Counted from the first letter of the stretch, positions 30,898 through 39,503 are shown. The stretch: DNA of 64,000 nt from Streptomyces sp. CB02923 (GCF_001905005.1 NZ_LWKZ01000025.1:434001-498000), one strand, 5' to 3'. The notes: generated from the sequence alone by a model not told the origin. Made by a program: numbers and translations.

Positions 30898-30998
30898 ACC
30901 GTACGTAGTCCTGATCCGGTGTGGCCTTCGGCGTAGTGCGCGGACGGGCGGTCGGGCGTCTGGGCGTCTGGGCATCCGGGGGGGGGGCGCCGGTGCCG

Positions 30999-32537
30999 TC
31001 AGCTGGCGGCAAGTGCCCAGATGCCGAAGGCTATGCAGAGCAGTGCCACGACGATCACCGGCACCGCGACCTTAGGAGGCGGCCCTGGCCGCTGTTGCGG
31101 TAACGCCCGGTGCCGGCGGACCGCAGCGCGTCCGGCGGGCGGCAGGGGCTGCTGGTGGCCGGGTGTGTAGGGGCGGGTGGCTGGAGGCCGGGCCGGCGGG
31201 CTGCCGTGGAAGTGGGGCCGGGCCGGGGGCACGGTGGGGGGTGTGGTGGGCGGCTGGGGGACCGCGTACGGGTGTCCGTGTGGGCCCGGCTGCTGAGGCG
31301 CGGCCTGGTGCGGTGTGGCCTGCTGGGCGTCTGGTGTGTGCCCGCCGGGTGTGTGCGCGCCGGGAGTGGCCGCGTCTGGTGTGTGCGCGCCGGGTGTGTG
31401 CGCGCCGGGGAGCCCAGTGCTCGGTGTGTGCTCGGGGCCCGGTGCGTGCGCCGCGGGGTGCTGCGGGGCGGGTAAGCCGGAGGACGGGGGCGCGAGGGGG
31501 AAGCTGCCGGTGTCGGACATGCTGGTCGGAGGCGGCGACATCGGCGGTGGCGACATCGGAGGCGCCGACATCGGCGGTGGCGGTGTCGACGTCGGCGGGG
31601 ATGCCGGTGCCGGTGGAGCCGCTCCCGGCTGCTTCGGCTGCTTCGGTTGCCTGGGCCGCAGCGGACCGTTCGGCCCGAACCCGGACGGCAGCGGCCCGAT
31701 GTGGTCGAAGACCTCGACGAGTTCGTCCTCGATCGTCGCTTCCGGCAGCAGCTCGGCCGCCGCGAGAAGCGCCTTGCGCGCGCCCGCGGCCGTTTTGAAG
31801 CGCAGGTCCGGGTCCGGCTGCAGCAAGTTCGCCAGCACCTGCCACAGCGGCTCTGCGATGTCCTCCGGGGCCTCCGGCGTACCGTGCTGTGCGAAGTGCT
31901 CGATCAGGCTCTGGGCGTCCGGCCTGGAGCCGGTCAGCAGGTGCAACGCGACCAGGCCGACCGCGAAGAGGTCGCCGGGGAAGTCGGGCTCGGCGCCCAG
32001 CATCTGCTCCGGCGCGAAGTAACCGGGCGTCCCCACGACGTAATTGGCGTCCGTCAGCCGCGGCTCGCCCTTGCGCATCGAGATGCCGAAGTCGGACAGC
32101 CGCACGTGCGGGCGGCCGGTGCCGGTCGACTCCAGAAGGATGTTCGCGGGCTTGATGTCGCGGTGCACGATGCCTTCCGCGTGCACCGCCGTCAGCCCCG
32201 ACAGCAGCTGGTCGAGGAGTACGCACGCCAGGCGCGGCGGCAGCGGCCCGTAGTCCCCTACGAGGTGCGCCAGCGAGCCGCCGTGCACCAGGTCCATGGT
32301 GAACAGGACCTTGTCGTCGTCCGCCGCCCAGCTCGCGGGGGCCAGTACGTGGGGGTGGTCGATCCGTACGGCCTGCTCGCGTACGAAGCGCAGCAGCGTG
32401 TGCGCGTCGCTCTGCTGCAGGACCTTGGCCGCCACGTAGCGGCGGCGGCGCTGGTCCCAGGCGCGCCAGACGGCGCCCACGCCGCCCCGCCCGATCGGGT
32501 CGATCAGCTCGTACCGACCGGCGAAGACCTCACCCAT
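30999..32537 (-). CDS. Membrane-anchored Ser/Thr protein kinase (no PASTA domains)
   Basis: A 512-aa protein. The kinase domain (~8-265) is intact, with a glycine loop IGRGGVGAVW, Lys38, the catalytic loop HRDIKPANILL (Asp127), Asp149 of DFG, and an APE-like PGYFAPEQ. A ~220-residue Pro-rich linker with AHTPG/GHTPD repeats follows, then a C-terminal membrane helix (VAVPVIVVALLCIAFGIWAL). The catalytic domain should face the cytosol with almost nothing outside, so it is not a typical receptor kinase. It lies 78 bp downstream of the XRE regulator gene on the same strand. Substrates are unknown. Confidence 0.92.
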   Translation of the reverse strand: MGEVFAGRYELIDPIGRGGVGAVWRAWDQRRRRYVAAKVLQQSDAHTLLRFVREQAVRIDHPHVLAPASWAADDDKVLFTMDLVHGGSLAHLVGDYGPLPPRLACVLLDQLLSGLTAVHAEGIVHRDIKPANILLESTGTGRPHVRLSDFGISMRKGEPRLTDANYVVGTPGYFAPEQMLGAEPDFPGDLFAVGLVALHLLTGSRPDAQSLIEHFAQHGTPEAPEDIAEPLWQVLANLLQPDPDLRFKTAAGARKALLAAAELLPEATIEDELVEVFDHIGPLPSGFGPNGPLRPRQPKQPKQPGAAPPAPASPPTSTPPPPMSAPPMSPPPMSPPPTSMSDTGSFPLAPPSSGLPAPQHPAAHAPGPEHTPSTGLPGAHTPGAHTPDAATPGAHTPGGHTPDAQQATPHQAAPQQPGPHGHPYAVPQPPTTPPTVPPARPHFHGSPPARPPATRPYTPGHQQPLPPAGRAAVRRHRALPQQRPGPPPKVAVPVIVVALLCIAFGIWALAAS

Positions 32538-32615
32538 TGCGCCCCGTCCGCCTACCGAACCACCGAACTGCCCGCTTCCCCGGGGCCGTCGCGCGCCGCC
32601 CCGGCCGCTCGCCGT

Positions 32616-33164
32616 CTAACTCTGGTGGGATTCGTAGTGGGAGACCGCGTCGGCGGTGCGTCCCGCTCCGTAAACCCTGAGGAACTCTGCCAGTTCGGGG
32701 TGGGTGGGGGCGAGGGAGTTCGCGGCGTCGATGATGTCGCCGGCGGCCGAAACCGAGCGCAAGAGCGACTGGATCTCGCGCACCACGCGCCGTACGGTCG
32801 TCGCCCCCGTGGACGACGTGGCCTGCGCGGTGTTGTTCAGCACCGACCCGCCCGCGGTCTTCTTGATCTCGTCCATCCGGTCGGTGGCCTCGGCGGCGCT
32901 CACGCTGCCGTCCGCCACCTGCCCGGCCAGTTCCTGGAGCGCCTGGACCCGCTGGACGACGGCGGGGTTGCCGATCTTGGCCCGCTGGCCGCTCATGAGC
33001 TGCGACAGCATGGGCGCGGAGAGCCCCAGGACGGACGCGAGACGGGCCTGGTTGAGACCGAGATCGTCGATGAGACGGCGGAACAGCGCTCCGAGAGGCT
33101 CGCCGTACCAGCTGCGCTGCAGCTCCCGAGCGCGCGCGGTGGCTTCTTGCTGTGCTGCGTCCAT
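32616..33164 (-). CDS. XRE-type helix-turn-helix DNA-binding protein
   Basis: A 182-aa protein with an N-terminal Cro/CI-like HTH (LGLNQARLASVLGLSAPMLS, residues ~34-60) and a helical C-terminal part. The ATG at 33164 has GGGGAGAC upstream; the open frame continues 23 codons further without a ribosome site. It precedes the kinase gene, and the two may form one transcript. The operator and effector are not visible. Confidence 0.85.
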   Translation of the reverse strand: MDAAQQEATARARELQRSWYGEPLGALFRRLIDDLGLNQARLASVLGLSAPMLSQLMSGQRAKIGNPAVVQRVQALQELAGQVADGSVSAAEATDRMDEIKKTAGGSVLNNTAQATSSTGATTVRRVVREIQSLLRSVSAAGDIIDAANSLAPTHPELAEFLRVYGAGRTADAVSHYESHQS

Positions 33165-33293
33165 GGCGTCTCCCCTGTCTCCCCGATCGCGCTTCGCTGC
33201 CGCGAATCTCGCGAAGCATCCTACGGAGAGCACCTGCGTGCGGCGATACCCGGTCGGGAAACCTCCCGGGCACCGGGTACCCTGGTTCGCGAC

Positions 33294-33366
33294 GGGGCCT
33301 TAGCTCAGTTGGTAGAGCGCTGTCTTTGCATGGCAGATGTCAGGGGTTCGACTCCCCTAGGCTCCA
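33294..33366 (+). tRNA. tRNA-Ala (anticodon TGC)
   Basis: The cloverleaf folds with acceptor GGGGCCT/AGGCTCC (one G-T), D-arm GCTC..GAGC, anticodon arm CTGTC-TTTGCAT-GGCAG and T-arm AGGGG-TTCGACT-CCCCT, discriminator A. CCA is not encoded. Confidence 0.97.
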
Positions 33367-33373
33367 CAAGACC

Positions 33374-33416
33374 AGACCCCTCCCGCCCGCGGAAACGCGG
33401 AGGGGAGGGGTCTTTT
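33374..33416 (+). terminator. tRNA-Ala terminator
   Basis: An 11-bp perfect stem (AGACCCCTCCC at 33374-33384 with 33403-33413) followed by TTTT, 7 bp after the tRNA. Confidence 0.88.
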
Positions 33417-33448
33417 CCGTGCCTGGGGGGCCGGGGTCGTCGGGCGGG

Positions 33449-34168
33449 TCAGGGCTTGGGCCCGCCGCGTTCCTCCGCCTCGGCCTCGGCCTGCTTGGCC
33501 TGGACCTCGGGGTCCAGGGCGGTTGCCTCCGGGGTGCCGTCGACGGCGGTCAGGGTGGCGCGTTCGCTGACCTCGGTGGGGGCCGGGGGCTCGACCAGCC
33601 AGTCCGGGTTGGCCTGCTTGTCCCACCACTTCCAGGCGGCGTAGGCGCCGCCGGCGACGAGACCCACGATCGCGAGGCGCTTGGCGGCCTTGCCTGCGCG
33701 CCGGCGGCGGTTGTGCTTCTTGACGAGCTTCTCGATCTCCTTGGCCGACACCTGGCCGCGGAGGGCCGCGATGGCCGCGGTGCCGCGTGCCACGGCCTGC
33801 TCGCGGACCGGTTCGGCCGCGGCGCGTGCGCTGTGCACGGCGTGCTCGACGCGTGGCGCGGTGTAGTCGGCGGCCTGGCGGGCGGCCTTGCGGGTGCGCT
33901 TGGCGGCCCGGCTCGCGGCCGCGTCCACCTTGGGCGGCAGGGCGCCGCGGGCGTGCTCGATGTGCGGCTGCAGACGGGCGTCGTACTGGCTGCGGGCCTG
34001 GTGAGCGGCCTCGGCCACCTTGGGTGCCAGTCGTGTACGGGCCTCGATCGCGTAGTGCGCGGCGGTGTCCTTGGCCGTACCGGCATACGGAGCCACCACC
34101 TCCGCCGCGTGCCGCACGCTGTCCTTGGCCGAACTGGTCGCCGCGCGCACGCTGTCCTTGCGGGTCAC
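33449..34168 (-). CDS. DUF5324-type protein
   Basis: A 239-aa protein, highly basic and Ala-rich with long helices (about residues 1-160, VRAATSSAKDSVRHAAEVVA and similar apolipoprotein-like repeats). A short hydrophobic helix (RLAIVGLVAGGAYAAWKWW) and a Glu/Ala-rich tail ending RGGPKP follow. The GTG at 34168 has GAGGAGGAGG, a very strong ribosome site, so the longer frame to 34282 is not used. The family is widespread next to the tRNA-Ala/cyclophilin genes in Streptomyces. The function is unknown; amphipathic helices suggest membrane or nucleoid association. Confidence 0.82.
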   Translation of the reverse strand: MTRKDSVRAATSSAKDSVRHAAEVVAPYAGTAKDTAAHYAIEARTRLAPKVAEAAHQARSQYDARLQPHIEHARGALPPKVDAAASRAAKRTRKAARQAADYTAPRVEHAVHSARAAAEPVREQAVARGTAAIAALRGQVSAKEIEKLVKKHNRRRRAGKAAKRLAIVGLVAGGAYAAWKWWDKQANPDWLVEPPAPTEVSERATLTAVDGTPEATALDPEVQAKQAEAEAEERGGPKP

Positions 34169-34477
34169 GGGATCCTCCTCCTCGGTGGCGTGTCCGGGGG
34201 GCTCGGGGGTTGTCCCCCAATGTCTGCTGTGTCGCCTGTCCACCCGGTTCAAGATCATGCCTGCCCGTACGACATACGGCATGCGCGGGCGGGCATCCGG
34301 GTCATTGGGGGCCTTACGGAGCCTTGCGATGACAATGCCACGGTTTGCCGGACCGTGCGCCGGTTCGGTGGGTACTGGTGGCGGAAAGAGGAACGGGAAG
34401 GCGGCGGTGTCCGGGTGCCGGACGGACGTCCATGCGAGGATCGGGAACCGTCAGCGCAGACTTATGGAAGGTAGATC
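34169..34477. other. Divergent spacer between DUF5324 gene and cyclophilin gene
   Basis: A 309-bp gene-free stretch. A small GGGGG-TTGT-CCCCC hairpin lies at 34205-34218 and a near DnaA box CTGTCCACC near 34237. The rest shows no assignable promoter or repeat. GGAAGG sits 6 nt before the cyclophilin start. Confidence 0.5.
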
Positions 34478-35005
34478 GTGGCTGAAGAGCTCTACGCCAC
34501 CCTGAAGACCAACCAGGGCGACATCGAGATTCGGCTCCTGCCGAACCACGCTCCGACGACGGTGAAGAACTTCGTCGAACTCGCCAAGGGCGAGCGCGAG
34601 TGGACCCACCCGGAGACCGGCAAGAAGTCCACGGACAAGCTGTACGACGGCACGGTCTTCCACCGGGTGATCAGCGGTTTCATGATCCAGGGCGGTGACC
34701 CGCTGGGCAACGGCACCGGCGGCCCGGGATACGAGTTCAAGGACGAGTTCCACCCGGACCTGTCCTTCAACAAGCCGTACCTGCTGGCCATGGCCAACGC
34801 CGGTCCGGGCACCAACGGCTCGCAGTTCTTCATCACGGTCTCGCCGACCACCTGGCTGACCGGCAAGCACACCATCTTCGGTGAGGTCACCACCGACGCG
34901 GGCAAGAAGGTCGTGGACGCCATCGGGGCGGTCCAGACCAACCCGCGCACCGACCGCCCGGTCAGCGACGTCGTGATCGAGTCGGTCGTCGTCGAGACCC
35001 GCTGA
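34478..35005 (+). CDS. Peptidyl-prolyl cis-trans isomerase, cyclophilin type
   Basis: A 175-aa cytosolic cyclophilin without signal peptide, speeding proline isomerisation in folding. Active-site motifs are FHRVISGFMIQGGDP, NGSQFFITVSPTTWLTGKHT and IFGEV, with Arg, Phe, Gln and Trp of the cyclosporin/proline pocket visible. The GTG start at 34478 has GGAAGG 6 nt upstream. It equals mycobacterial PpiA in position (near the PknB/CrgA region). Confidence 0.97.
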   Translation: MAEELYATLKTNQGDIEIRLLPNHAPTTVKNFVELAKGEREWTHPETGKKSTDKLYDGTVFHRVISGFMIQGGDPLGNGTGGPGYEFKDEFHPDLSFNKPYLLAMANAGPGTNGSQFFITVSPTTWLTGKHTIFGEVTTDAGKKVVDAIGAVQTNPRTDRPVSDVVIESVVVETR

Positions 35006-35172
35006 CGCGCGGCGTCGCGACACCGTGGCGTCCGGCCCGGGAGCCCCGTAGTGGCCCGGGTCGCGGACGCGCGGGAACCATTGCGCCCTGCCCGGTCGTA
35101 GATCGGGTGGGGCGCGCACGTCGTTCGTGCGGTGACGTCCGCACGGATTCGGCACGAGGGACCGAGGGGACC

Positions 35173-36081
35173 ATGGACCAGGCGCCGGGCAGCCCGCAGG
35201 AGCCGCAGGACGCGCGGGCGGGCGATGCCGCGCCCGGCTGCTACCGCCATCCGGACCGGGCGACGGGCATCAGCTGTACGCGCTGCGACCGGCCCGTCTG
35301 CCCCGAGTGCATGGTCAGTGCATCGGTCGGTTTCCAGTGCCCGGAGTGCGTACGCGGCGGCAGCGGTACGGGCCGTACGGCGCAGGCCACCGCCCCCCGG
35401 ACGATCGCGGGCGGCTCGCTCGCCGCGGACACCCGCCTGCTGACCAAGATCCTGATCGGCATCAACGTCGCGGTGTTCATCGCGGTGCTGGCGGTGGGCA
35501 GCGGCCTGGTCCAGGACCTGGAGATGATCGGCGGGGCCTTCGTCCCCGAGGACCTGAAGTTCATCGGCGTCGCCGAGGGAGAGTTCTACCGCCTGCTGAC
35601 GGCGGCGTTCCTGCACCAGGAGCCGATGCACATCATCTTCAACATGCTCTCGCTGTGGTGGCTGGGACCGCCGCTGGAGGCAGCCCTCGGCCGGGTCCGC
35701 TTCCTTGCGCTCTACCTGGTCTCCGCCCTCGGCGGCAGCGCCCTGTCGTATCTGCTCGCCGCGCAGAACCAGCCCTCGCTGGGTGCGTCCGGCGCGGTCT
35801 TCGGCCTGCTCGGCGCGACGGCCATACTGATGCGCCGCCTGAGGTACGACATGCGGCCGGTGCTGATCCTGCTGGCGCTGAACCTGGTCTTCACGTTCGC
35901 CTGGCCCAACATCGCCTGGCAGGCGCATGTCGGCGGGCTGGTCGTGGGCGCCGCCGTGACGTACGGGATGGTGCACGCGCCGCGGGAGCGGCGGGCGCTG
36001 GTGCAGGGCGCGACGTTCGCGGTGGCGTTCCTCGTGATCGTCGCGGTGGTGTGGGTGCGGACCGTCCAGCTCGTGGGCTGA
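35173..36081 (+). CDS. Rhomboid-family intramembrane serine protease with zinc-binding N-terminus
   Basis: A 302-aa protein. The N-terminal ~75 residues hold a B-box/zinc-ribbon-like pattern (CYRHPDR, CTRCDRPVCPEC, FQCPEC) with at least seven Cys and one His. A six-helix rhomboid domain follows with HIIFNMLSLWWLG, catalytic Ser206 in GASGAVFG and His252 in QAHVGGLVVG. The ATG at 35173 has GAGGGG 3-4 nt upstream. It should cleave membrane proteins within the bilayer; substrates are unknown. Confidence 0.95.
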   Translation: MDQAPGSPQEPQDARAGDAAPGCYRHPDRATGISCTRCDRPVCPECMVSASVGFQCPECVRGGSGTGRTAQATAPRTIAGGSLAADTRLLTKILIGINVAVFIAVLAVGSGLVQDLEMIGGAFVPEDLKFIGVAEGEFYRLLTAAFLHQEPMHIIFNMLSLWWLGPPLEAALGRVRFLALYLVSALGGSALSYLLAAQNQPSLGASGAVFGLLGATAILMRRLRYDMRPVLILLALNLVFTFAWPNIAWQAHVGGLVVGAAVTYGMVHAPRERRALVQGATFAVAFLVIVAVVWVRTVQLVG

Positions 36082-36583
36082 GCGGGGGGCGGGCGGGTGC
36101 GAGCCGTCGGCGTGCGGCTGTGAGGTACCCGGTCTGCGCGTTACCCGGTCGGTGAGGTCCCTGGTCGGTGAGGTCCCCGGTCGGTGAGGTACTTGCTCTG
36201 TGCGTGCCCGCTCTGTGGAGGCTCTGTGAAGGCGCTCCGGCCCGGGTTGTCCACAGTGTGTGTCGGATCTTGTGCACCGGGTGGGGAACGGGTGTTCCGC
36301 TCTGTACTGAGCTGCGTTTTCCCAGGAAGAGCGGGGTGAGGCGGTGGTCCGGGTGGCGGGTCGCCGGTCACACCGGCGTCAACGGCCGGGAAGTTATCCA
36401 CAGATCTTCTGAAGTTTTCCCCGGCTGTGGATAACCGTGTGGATGGCCTTGGGCAGGGCTTGCGCGACGGTGCCCCCGGCAGGCGCGTGACAGCGGCCCG
36501 GGCAGGGGCGGCCGCCTGGGCCGCCCTGCCGGGCGTGGTCGTCCTGGAAGGCCGGTGTCACCGGTGACTGCGGCCGGTCCGGG
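36082..36583. promoter_or_regulatory. Rhomboid-crgA intergenic region with DnaA-box cluster
   Basis: A 502-bp gene-free spacer between convergent genes. It contains TTGTCCACA (36247-36255), TTATCCACA (36394-36402), TGTGGATAA (36426-36434, complement TTATCCACA) and TGTGGATGG (36438-36446, complement CCATCCACA). All are exact consensus boxes, three within 53 bp. A 16-bp tandem repeat lies at 36147-36190. Since no promoter is needed between convergent genes, the boxes probably serve DnaA binding itself. S. coelicolor has reported DnaA-box clusters near oriC that titrate DnaA. Confidence 0.8.
36147..36190. repeat. 16-bp tandem repeat, nearly three copies
   Basis: GGTCGGTGAGGT occurs at 36147, 36163 and 36179 with 4-bp spacers CCCT and CCCC (period 16). 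Confidence 0.9.
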
Positions 36584-36841
36584 CTACTTCCACTGGGTGG
36601 ACACGCCGAAGCCCAGCGCGATGAAGCCGAACCCGCAGACGATGTTCCAGTTGCCCATCGCCTTGACGGGCATGTCGCCCCCGGTCACATAGAAGAGCAC
36701 GATCCACACCAGACCGATCAGGAACAGCGCCAGCATCACCGGAGCGACCCAGCCACGTCCGGAACTCATGCGCAGGCTGGTGGTCTGCTTCGCCGGCGGC
36801 GGCGTGAAGTCGTCCTTCTTGCGGATCCGTGACTTCGGCAC
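36584..36841 (-). CDS. crgA: Cell division protein CrgA
   Basis: An 85-aa protein, of family length, with a basic cytoplasmic start PKSRIRKKDDFTPPP and two membrane helices (WVAPVMLALFLIGLVWIVLF and IVCGFGFIALGFGVST) ending in QWK. CrgA controls FtsZ ring timing and septation in Streptomyces and recruits division proteins in mycobacteria. The GTG at 36841 has AGGAGAG upstream, so the longer open frame to 37114 is not coding. It diverges from the DUF881 gene. Confidence 0.96.
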   Translation of the reverse strand: MPKSRIRKKDDFTPPPAKQTTSLRMSSGRGWVAPVMLALFLIGLVWIVLFYVTGGDMPVKAMGNWNIVCGFGFIALGFGVSTQWK

Positions 36842-36990
36842 GAGGAACTCTCCTGTCGATGATCTGCGTGACCGCACTGGGGGCGGAAGATGCGTGATGC
36901 GGGCCGTTCGGGGAGCGACGGGGAGCGGTTTTCCTCCCCGGGCGTCCGTTAGCGTAGTGCTTCCGCGGCGTCGTAAGGAGCAAGGGTACG

Positions 36991-37761
36991 TTGAGCACTT
37001 CCGCTGACTCCCCCGGCCGCCCGCCGCGCCGCCGCCTGCGGCCGGTGCGTCTGCTGACCCTGGCGGTCTTCGCGCTCGCCGGGCTGATCTTCTGGCTGAG
37101 CTTCGACACCGCACGCGGTACGGACCTGCGCTCCGACGACTCGATGCTGCGCCTGTCCGACCTCATCCAGGAACGCAGCCACAAGAACGGCGCCAACGAC
37201 GAGCGCATCGCCGCGCTGCGCGACGAGGTGGACACCCTCGCGCACCAGGACAGTGGCAGTTCCAAGGCCGAAGACGCCAAGCTGGCGGCGCTGGAGAAGC
37301 ACGCGGGCACCAAGCCGGTCGACGGCCAGGGCATGACCGTCACCCTCACCGACGCCCCGCCGAACGCCACCGCGAAGATCCCCGGCGTGCCGGAGCCGCA
37401 GCCCAACGACCTGGTCATCCACCAGCAGGACCTGCAGGCCGTGGTCAACGCCCTGTGGCAGGGCGGTGCCAAGGGGATCCGGGTCATGGACCAGCGGCTG
37501 ATCTCCACCAGCGCGGTGCGCTGTGTCGGCAACACCCTGATCCTCCAGGGCCGCGTCTACTCGCCCCCGTACAAGGTCACCGCCGTCGGCGACCGCGAGG
37601 CGCTGAACAGGGCGCTGACCGCCTCGCCGGCCATCCAGAACTACATGCAGTACGTGAACGCCTACGGCCTCGGCTGGAAAGTCGACCAGCACGAGGCGGT
37701 GACTCTGCCCGGCTACTCCGGCACAGTGGATCTCCACTACGCACAGCCTGTGAAGCCGTGA
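36991..37761 (+). CDS. DUF881 family membrane protein
   Basis: A 256-aa protein beginning at TTG 36991 with AAGGAG 10 nt upstream. One N-terminal membrane helix (LLTLAVFALAGLIFWLSF, ~23-40), a short coiled-coil stretch (DERIAALRDEVDTLAHQ) and an outside DUF881 domain (MTVTLTDAP..., NALWQGGAKGIRVMDQRL, VGDREALNRAL) follow. In S. coelicolor and mycobacteria DUF881 genes lie beside crgA and the pknB region. The role is thought to be in the cell envelope or division, unproven here. Confidence 0.9.
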   Translation: MSTSADSPGRPPRRRLRPVRLLTLAVFALAGLIFWLSFDTARGTDLRSDDSMLRLSDLIQERSHKNGANDERIAALRDEVDTLAHQDSGSSKAEDAKLAALEKHAGTKPVDGQGMTVTLTDAPPNATAKIPGVPEPQPNDLVIHQQDLQAVVNALWQGGAKGIRVMDQRLISTSAVRCVGNTLILQGRVYSPPYKVTAVGDREALNRALTASPAIQNYMQYVNAYGLGWKVDQHEAVTLPGYSGTVDLHYAQPVKP

Positions 37762-37812
37762 TCCGCCGGCCGCCCGCATCGGCCCCGGCGGCCGGGGAGG
37801 GGGCGGTCCGCA

Positions 37813-38586
37813 ATGACGGCACGGTCCGGCGCGGCGGCGCGGTCCGGGGCGAGGGGGCGGTCCGGCGCGGGGCGGCGGCCCGCCACGACGGCGCGGCTGG
37901 TCGTGCGAACGCTCAGCGAGGTCTGCGTCACCGTTGGCACGTTGATGGTGCTCTTCGTGGTGTACGTCCTGTTCTGGACGGGGGTACGGGCCGACAGCGC
38001 GATGGACGGCGAGATCGGCAAGCTCCGGGACCGGTGGTCCGCCGGCCCGGCCGCCACCGCCTCCCCGGACGGAGCCGACGGGCAGCCGGACGGTTCCCGC
38101 GAGCAGCCGCGGTACGAAAGCGGCACGTCCTTCGCCGTGATGTACATCCCCCGCTTCGGCGCCGGCTGGAGCAAGCCGGTGCTGGAGGGCACCGGGGCGG
38201 ACGTACTGAAGAAGGGGCTGGGGCACTACGGCCGCACCGCGCGGCTCGGTGAGACGGGCAACTTCGCGGTGGCCGGGCACCGCCGTACCTATGGCGACCC
38301 GTTCAAGGACTTCCCGGCGCTGCGGCCGGGCGACGCGGTGGTCCTCACGGACGGGACGACCTGGTTCACGTACCGGATCGACGGGCGTCCCTACACGACG
38401 CTGCCCACCGACATCGGAGTCATCGATCCGGTACCCCGCAAATCGGGATACAACGGTCCGGGGCGTTACCTCACCCTGACGACCTGCGAGCCGGAGTGGG
38501 GCCACAGCCACCGGCTGATCGTCTGGGCTCACCTGGATTCCACCCAACCCGTGGAGCGTGGAAGGCCGTCGGCTTTGACCGGCTGA
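37813..38586 (+). CDS. Class E sortase (1 of 3)
   Basis: A 257-aa protein with a basic cytoplasmic start, one membrane helix (~38-60, VTVGTLMVLFVVYVLFW) and a sortase barrel outside. Catalytic elements are His in FAVAGHR, Cys225 in TLTTCEPEW and a following Arg (HSHRLIVW). Class E enzymes usually join LAXTG-tagged proteins to the wall. ATG 37813 has GGAGGGGGCGG upstream, 51 bp after the DUF881 gene. Confidence 0.93.
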   Translation: MTARSGAAARSGARGRSGAGRRPATTARLVVRTLSEVCVTVGTLMVLFVVYVLFWTGVRADSAMDGEIGKLRDRWSAGPAATASPDGADGQPDGSREQPRYESGTSFAVMYIPRFGAGWSKPVLEGTGADVLKKGLGHYGRTARLGETGNFAVAGHRRTYGDPFKDFPALRPGDAVVLTDGTTWFTYRIDGRPYTTLPTDIGVIDPVPRKSGYNGPGRYLTLTTCEPEWGHSHRLIVWAHLDSTQPVERGRPSALTG

Positions 38587-38679
38587 CCCCCCGGTCCCCG
38601 CCCTCGCCCCTTAGTCTGGTGGGGCGATCGACATCGATCGACACGGTCATCGTCATCGGCGAGTGGGGACAGCGACAGC

Positions 38680-38856
38680 ATGTACGGCTGGATCTGGCGG
38701 CATCTGCCGGGCAACGTATGGGTGAAGGCGCTGCTTTCACTCGTGCTGGTGCTGGCGATCGTCTACGTGCTCTTCCAGTACGTCTTCCCGTGGGCGGAGC
38801 CGCTGCTCCCCTTCAATGACGTCACCGTCGACCGAGGAATGGACGCCGTCCGATGA
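38680..38856 (+). CDS. Small hydrophobic protein upstream of glutamine amidotransferase
   Basis: A 58-aa protein starting MYGWIWRHLPGNVWVKALL, one membrane helix (LLSLVLVLAIVYVLFQYVF) and a short acidic end FNDVTVDRGMDAVR. Its TGA overlaps the ATG of the next gene (ATGA), so it is translated in tandem with it. Conserved small proteins of this type occur at this place in Streptomyces. The function is unknown. Confidence 0.82.
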   Translation: MYGWIWRHLPGNVWVKALLSLVLVLAIVYVLFQYVFPWAEPLLPFNDVTVDRGMDAVR

Positions 38857-39503
38857 CCGCAAGGATCCTCGTTGTCGACAACTACGACAGCTTCGTCTTC
38901 AACCTCGTCCAGTACCTCTACCAACTGGGTGCCGAATGTGAGGTGCTGCGCAACGACGAGGTCGAGCTGCGGCACGCACAGGACGGGTTCGACGGCGTGC
39001 TGCTCTCCCCGGGCCCCGGTGCCCCGGAGCAGGCCGGTGTCTGTGTCGACATGGTCCGGCACTGTGCCGACACGGGGGTGCCGATCTTCGGCGTCTGCCT
39101 CGGTCTGCAGTCGATGGCGGTCGCGTACGGCGGTGTCGTGGGCCGGGCCCCCGAGCTGCTGCACGGCAAGACCTCCCTGGTCTCCCACGAAGGCGCGGGC
39201 GTCTTCAAGGGGCTGCCCACGCCCTTCACCGCCACCCGTTACCACTCCCTGGCCGTCGAGCCCGGCACCGTCCCCGACGAGATGGTGGTCACCGCCTGGA
39301 CGGGCGACGACGCCGGGTCCGGAGTGGCGATGGGGCTGCGGCACCGCGAACTTCCGGTGGAGGGTGTGCAGTTCCACCCCGAGTCGGTACTGACCGAGTG
39401 GGGCCACCGGATGCTCGCCAACTGGCTGGTGGAGTGTGGCGATTCCGGTGCGGTGGAGCGCTCGGCGGGGCTTGCCCCGGTGGTCGGCAAGGTCGGCGCG
39501 TGA
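38853..39503 (+). CDS. Class I glutamine amidotransferase (aminodeoxychorismate/anthranilate synthase component II)
   Basis: A 216-aa TrpG/PabA-type subunit that delivers ammonia from glutamine to a chorismate-using partner. The oxyanion motif is LLSPGPGAPEQAG, the nucleophile Cys82 in GVCLGLQ, and His/Glu are in VQFHPESVLTEWG. No component I gene is adjacent. The pabA role (folate) is the usual annotation at this locus, but trp use cannot be excluded. It is coupled to the genes on both sides by 4-bp overlaps, an odd partnership of folate metabolism and sortases. Confidence 0.93.
   Translation: MTARILVVDNYDSFVFNLVQYLYQLGAECEVLRNDEVELRHAQDGFDGVLLSPGPGAPEQAGVCVDMVRHCADTGVPIFGVCLGLQSMAVAYGGVVGRAPELLHGKTSLVSHEGAGVFKGLPTPFTATRYHSLAVEPGTVPDEMVVTAWTGDDAGSGVAMGLRHRELPVEGVQFHPESVLTEWGHRMLANWLVECGDSGAVERSAGLAPVVGKVGA

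Noticed and set aside
30978..30987. Run of ten G
   Set aside because: A homopolymer in the spacer between convergent genes; worth remembering as a sequencing-error risk but not a feature.
34451..35976. Large - strand frames opposite the cyclophilin and rhomboid genes
   Set aside because: Shadows of well-supported + strand genes.
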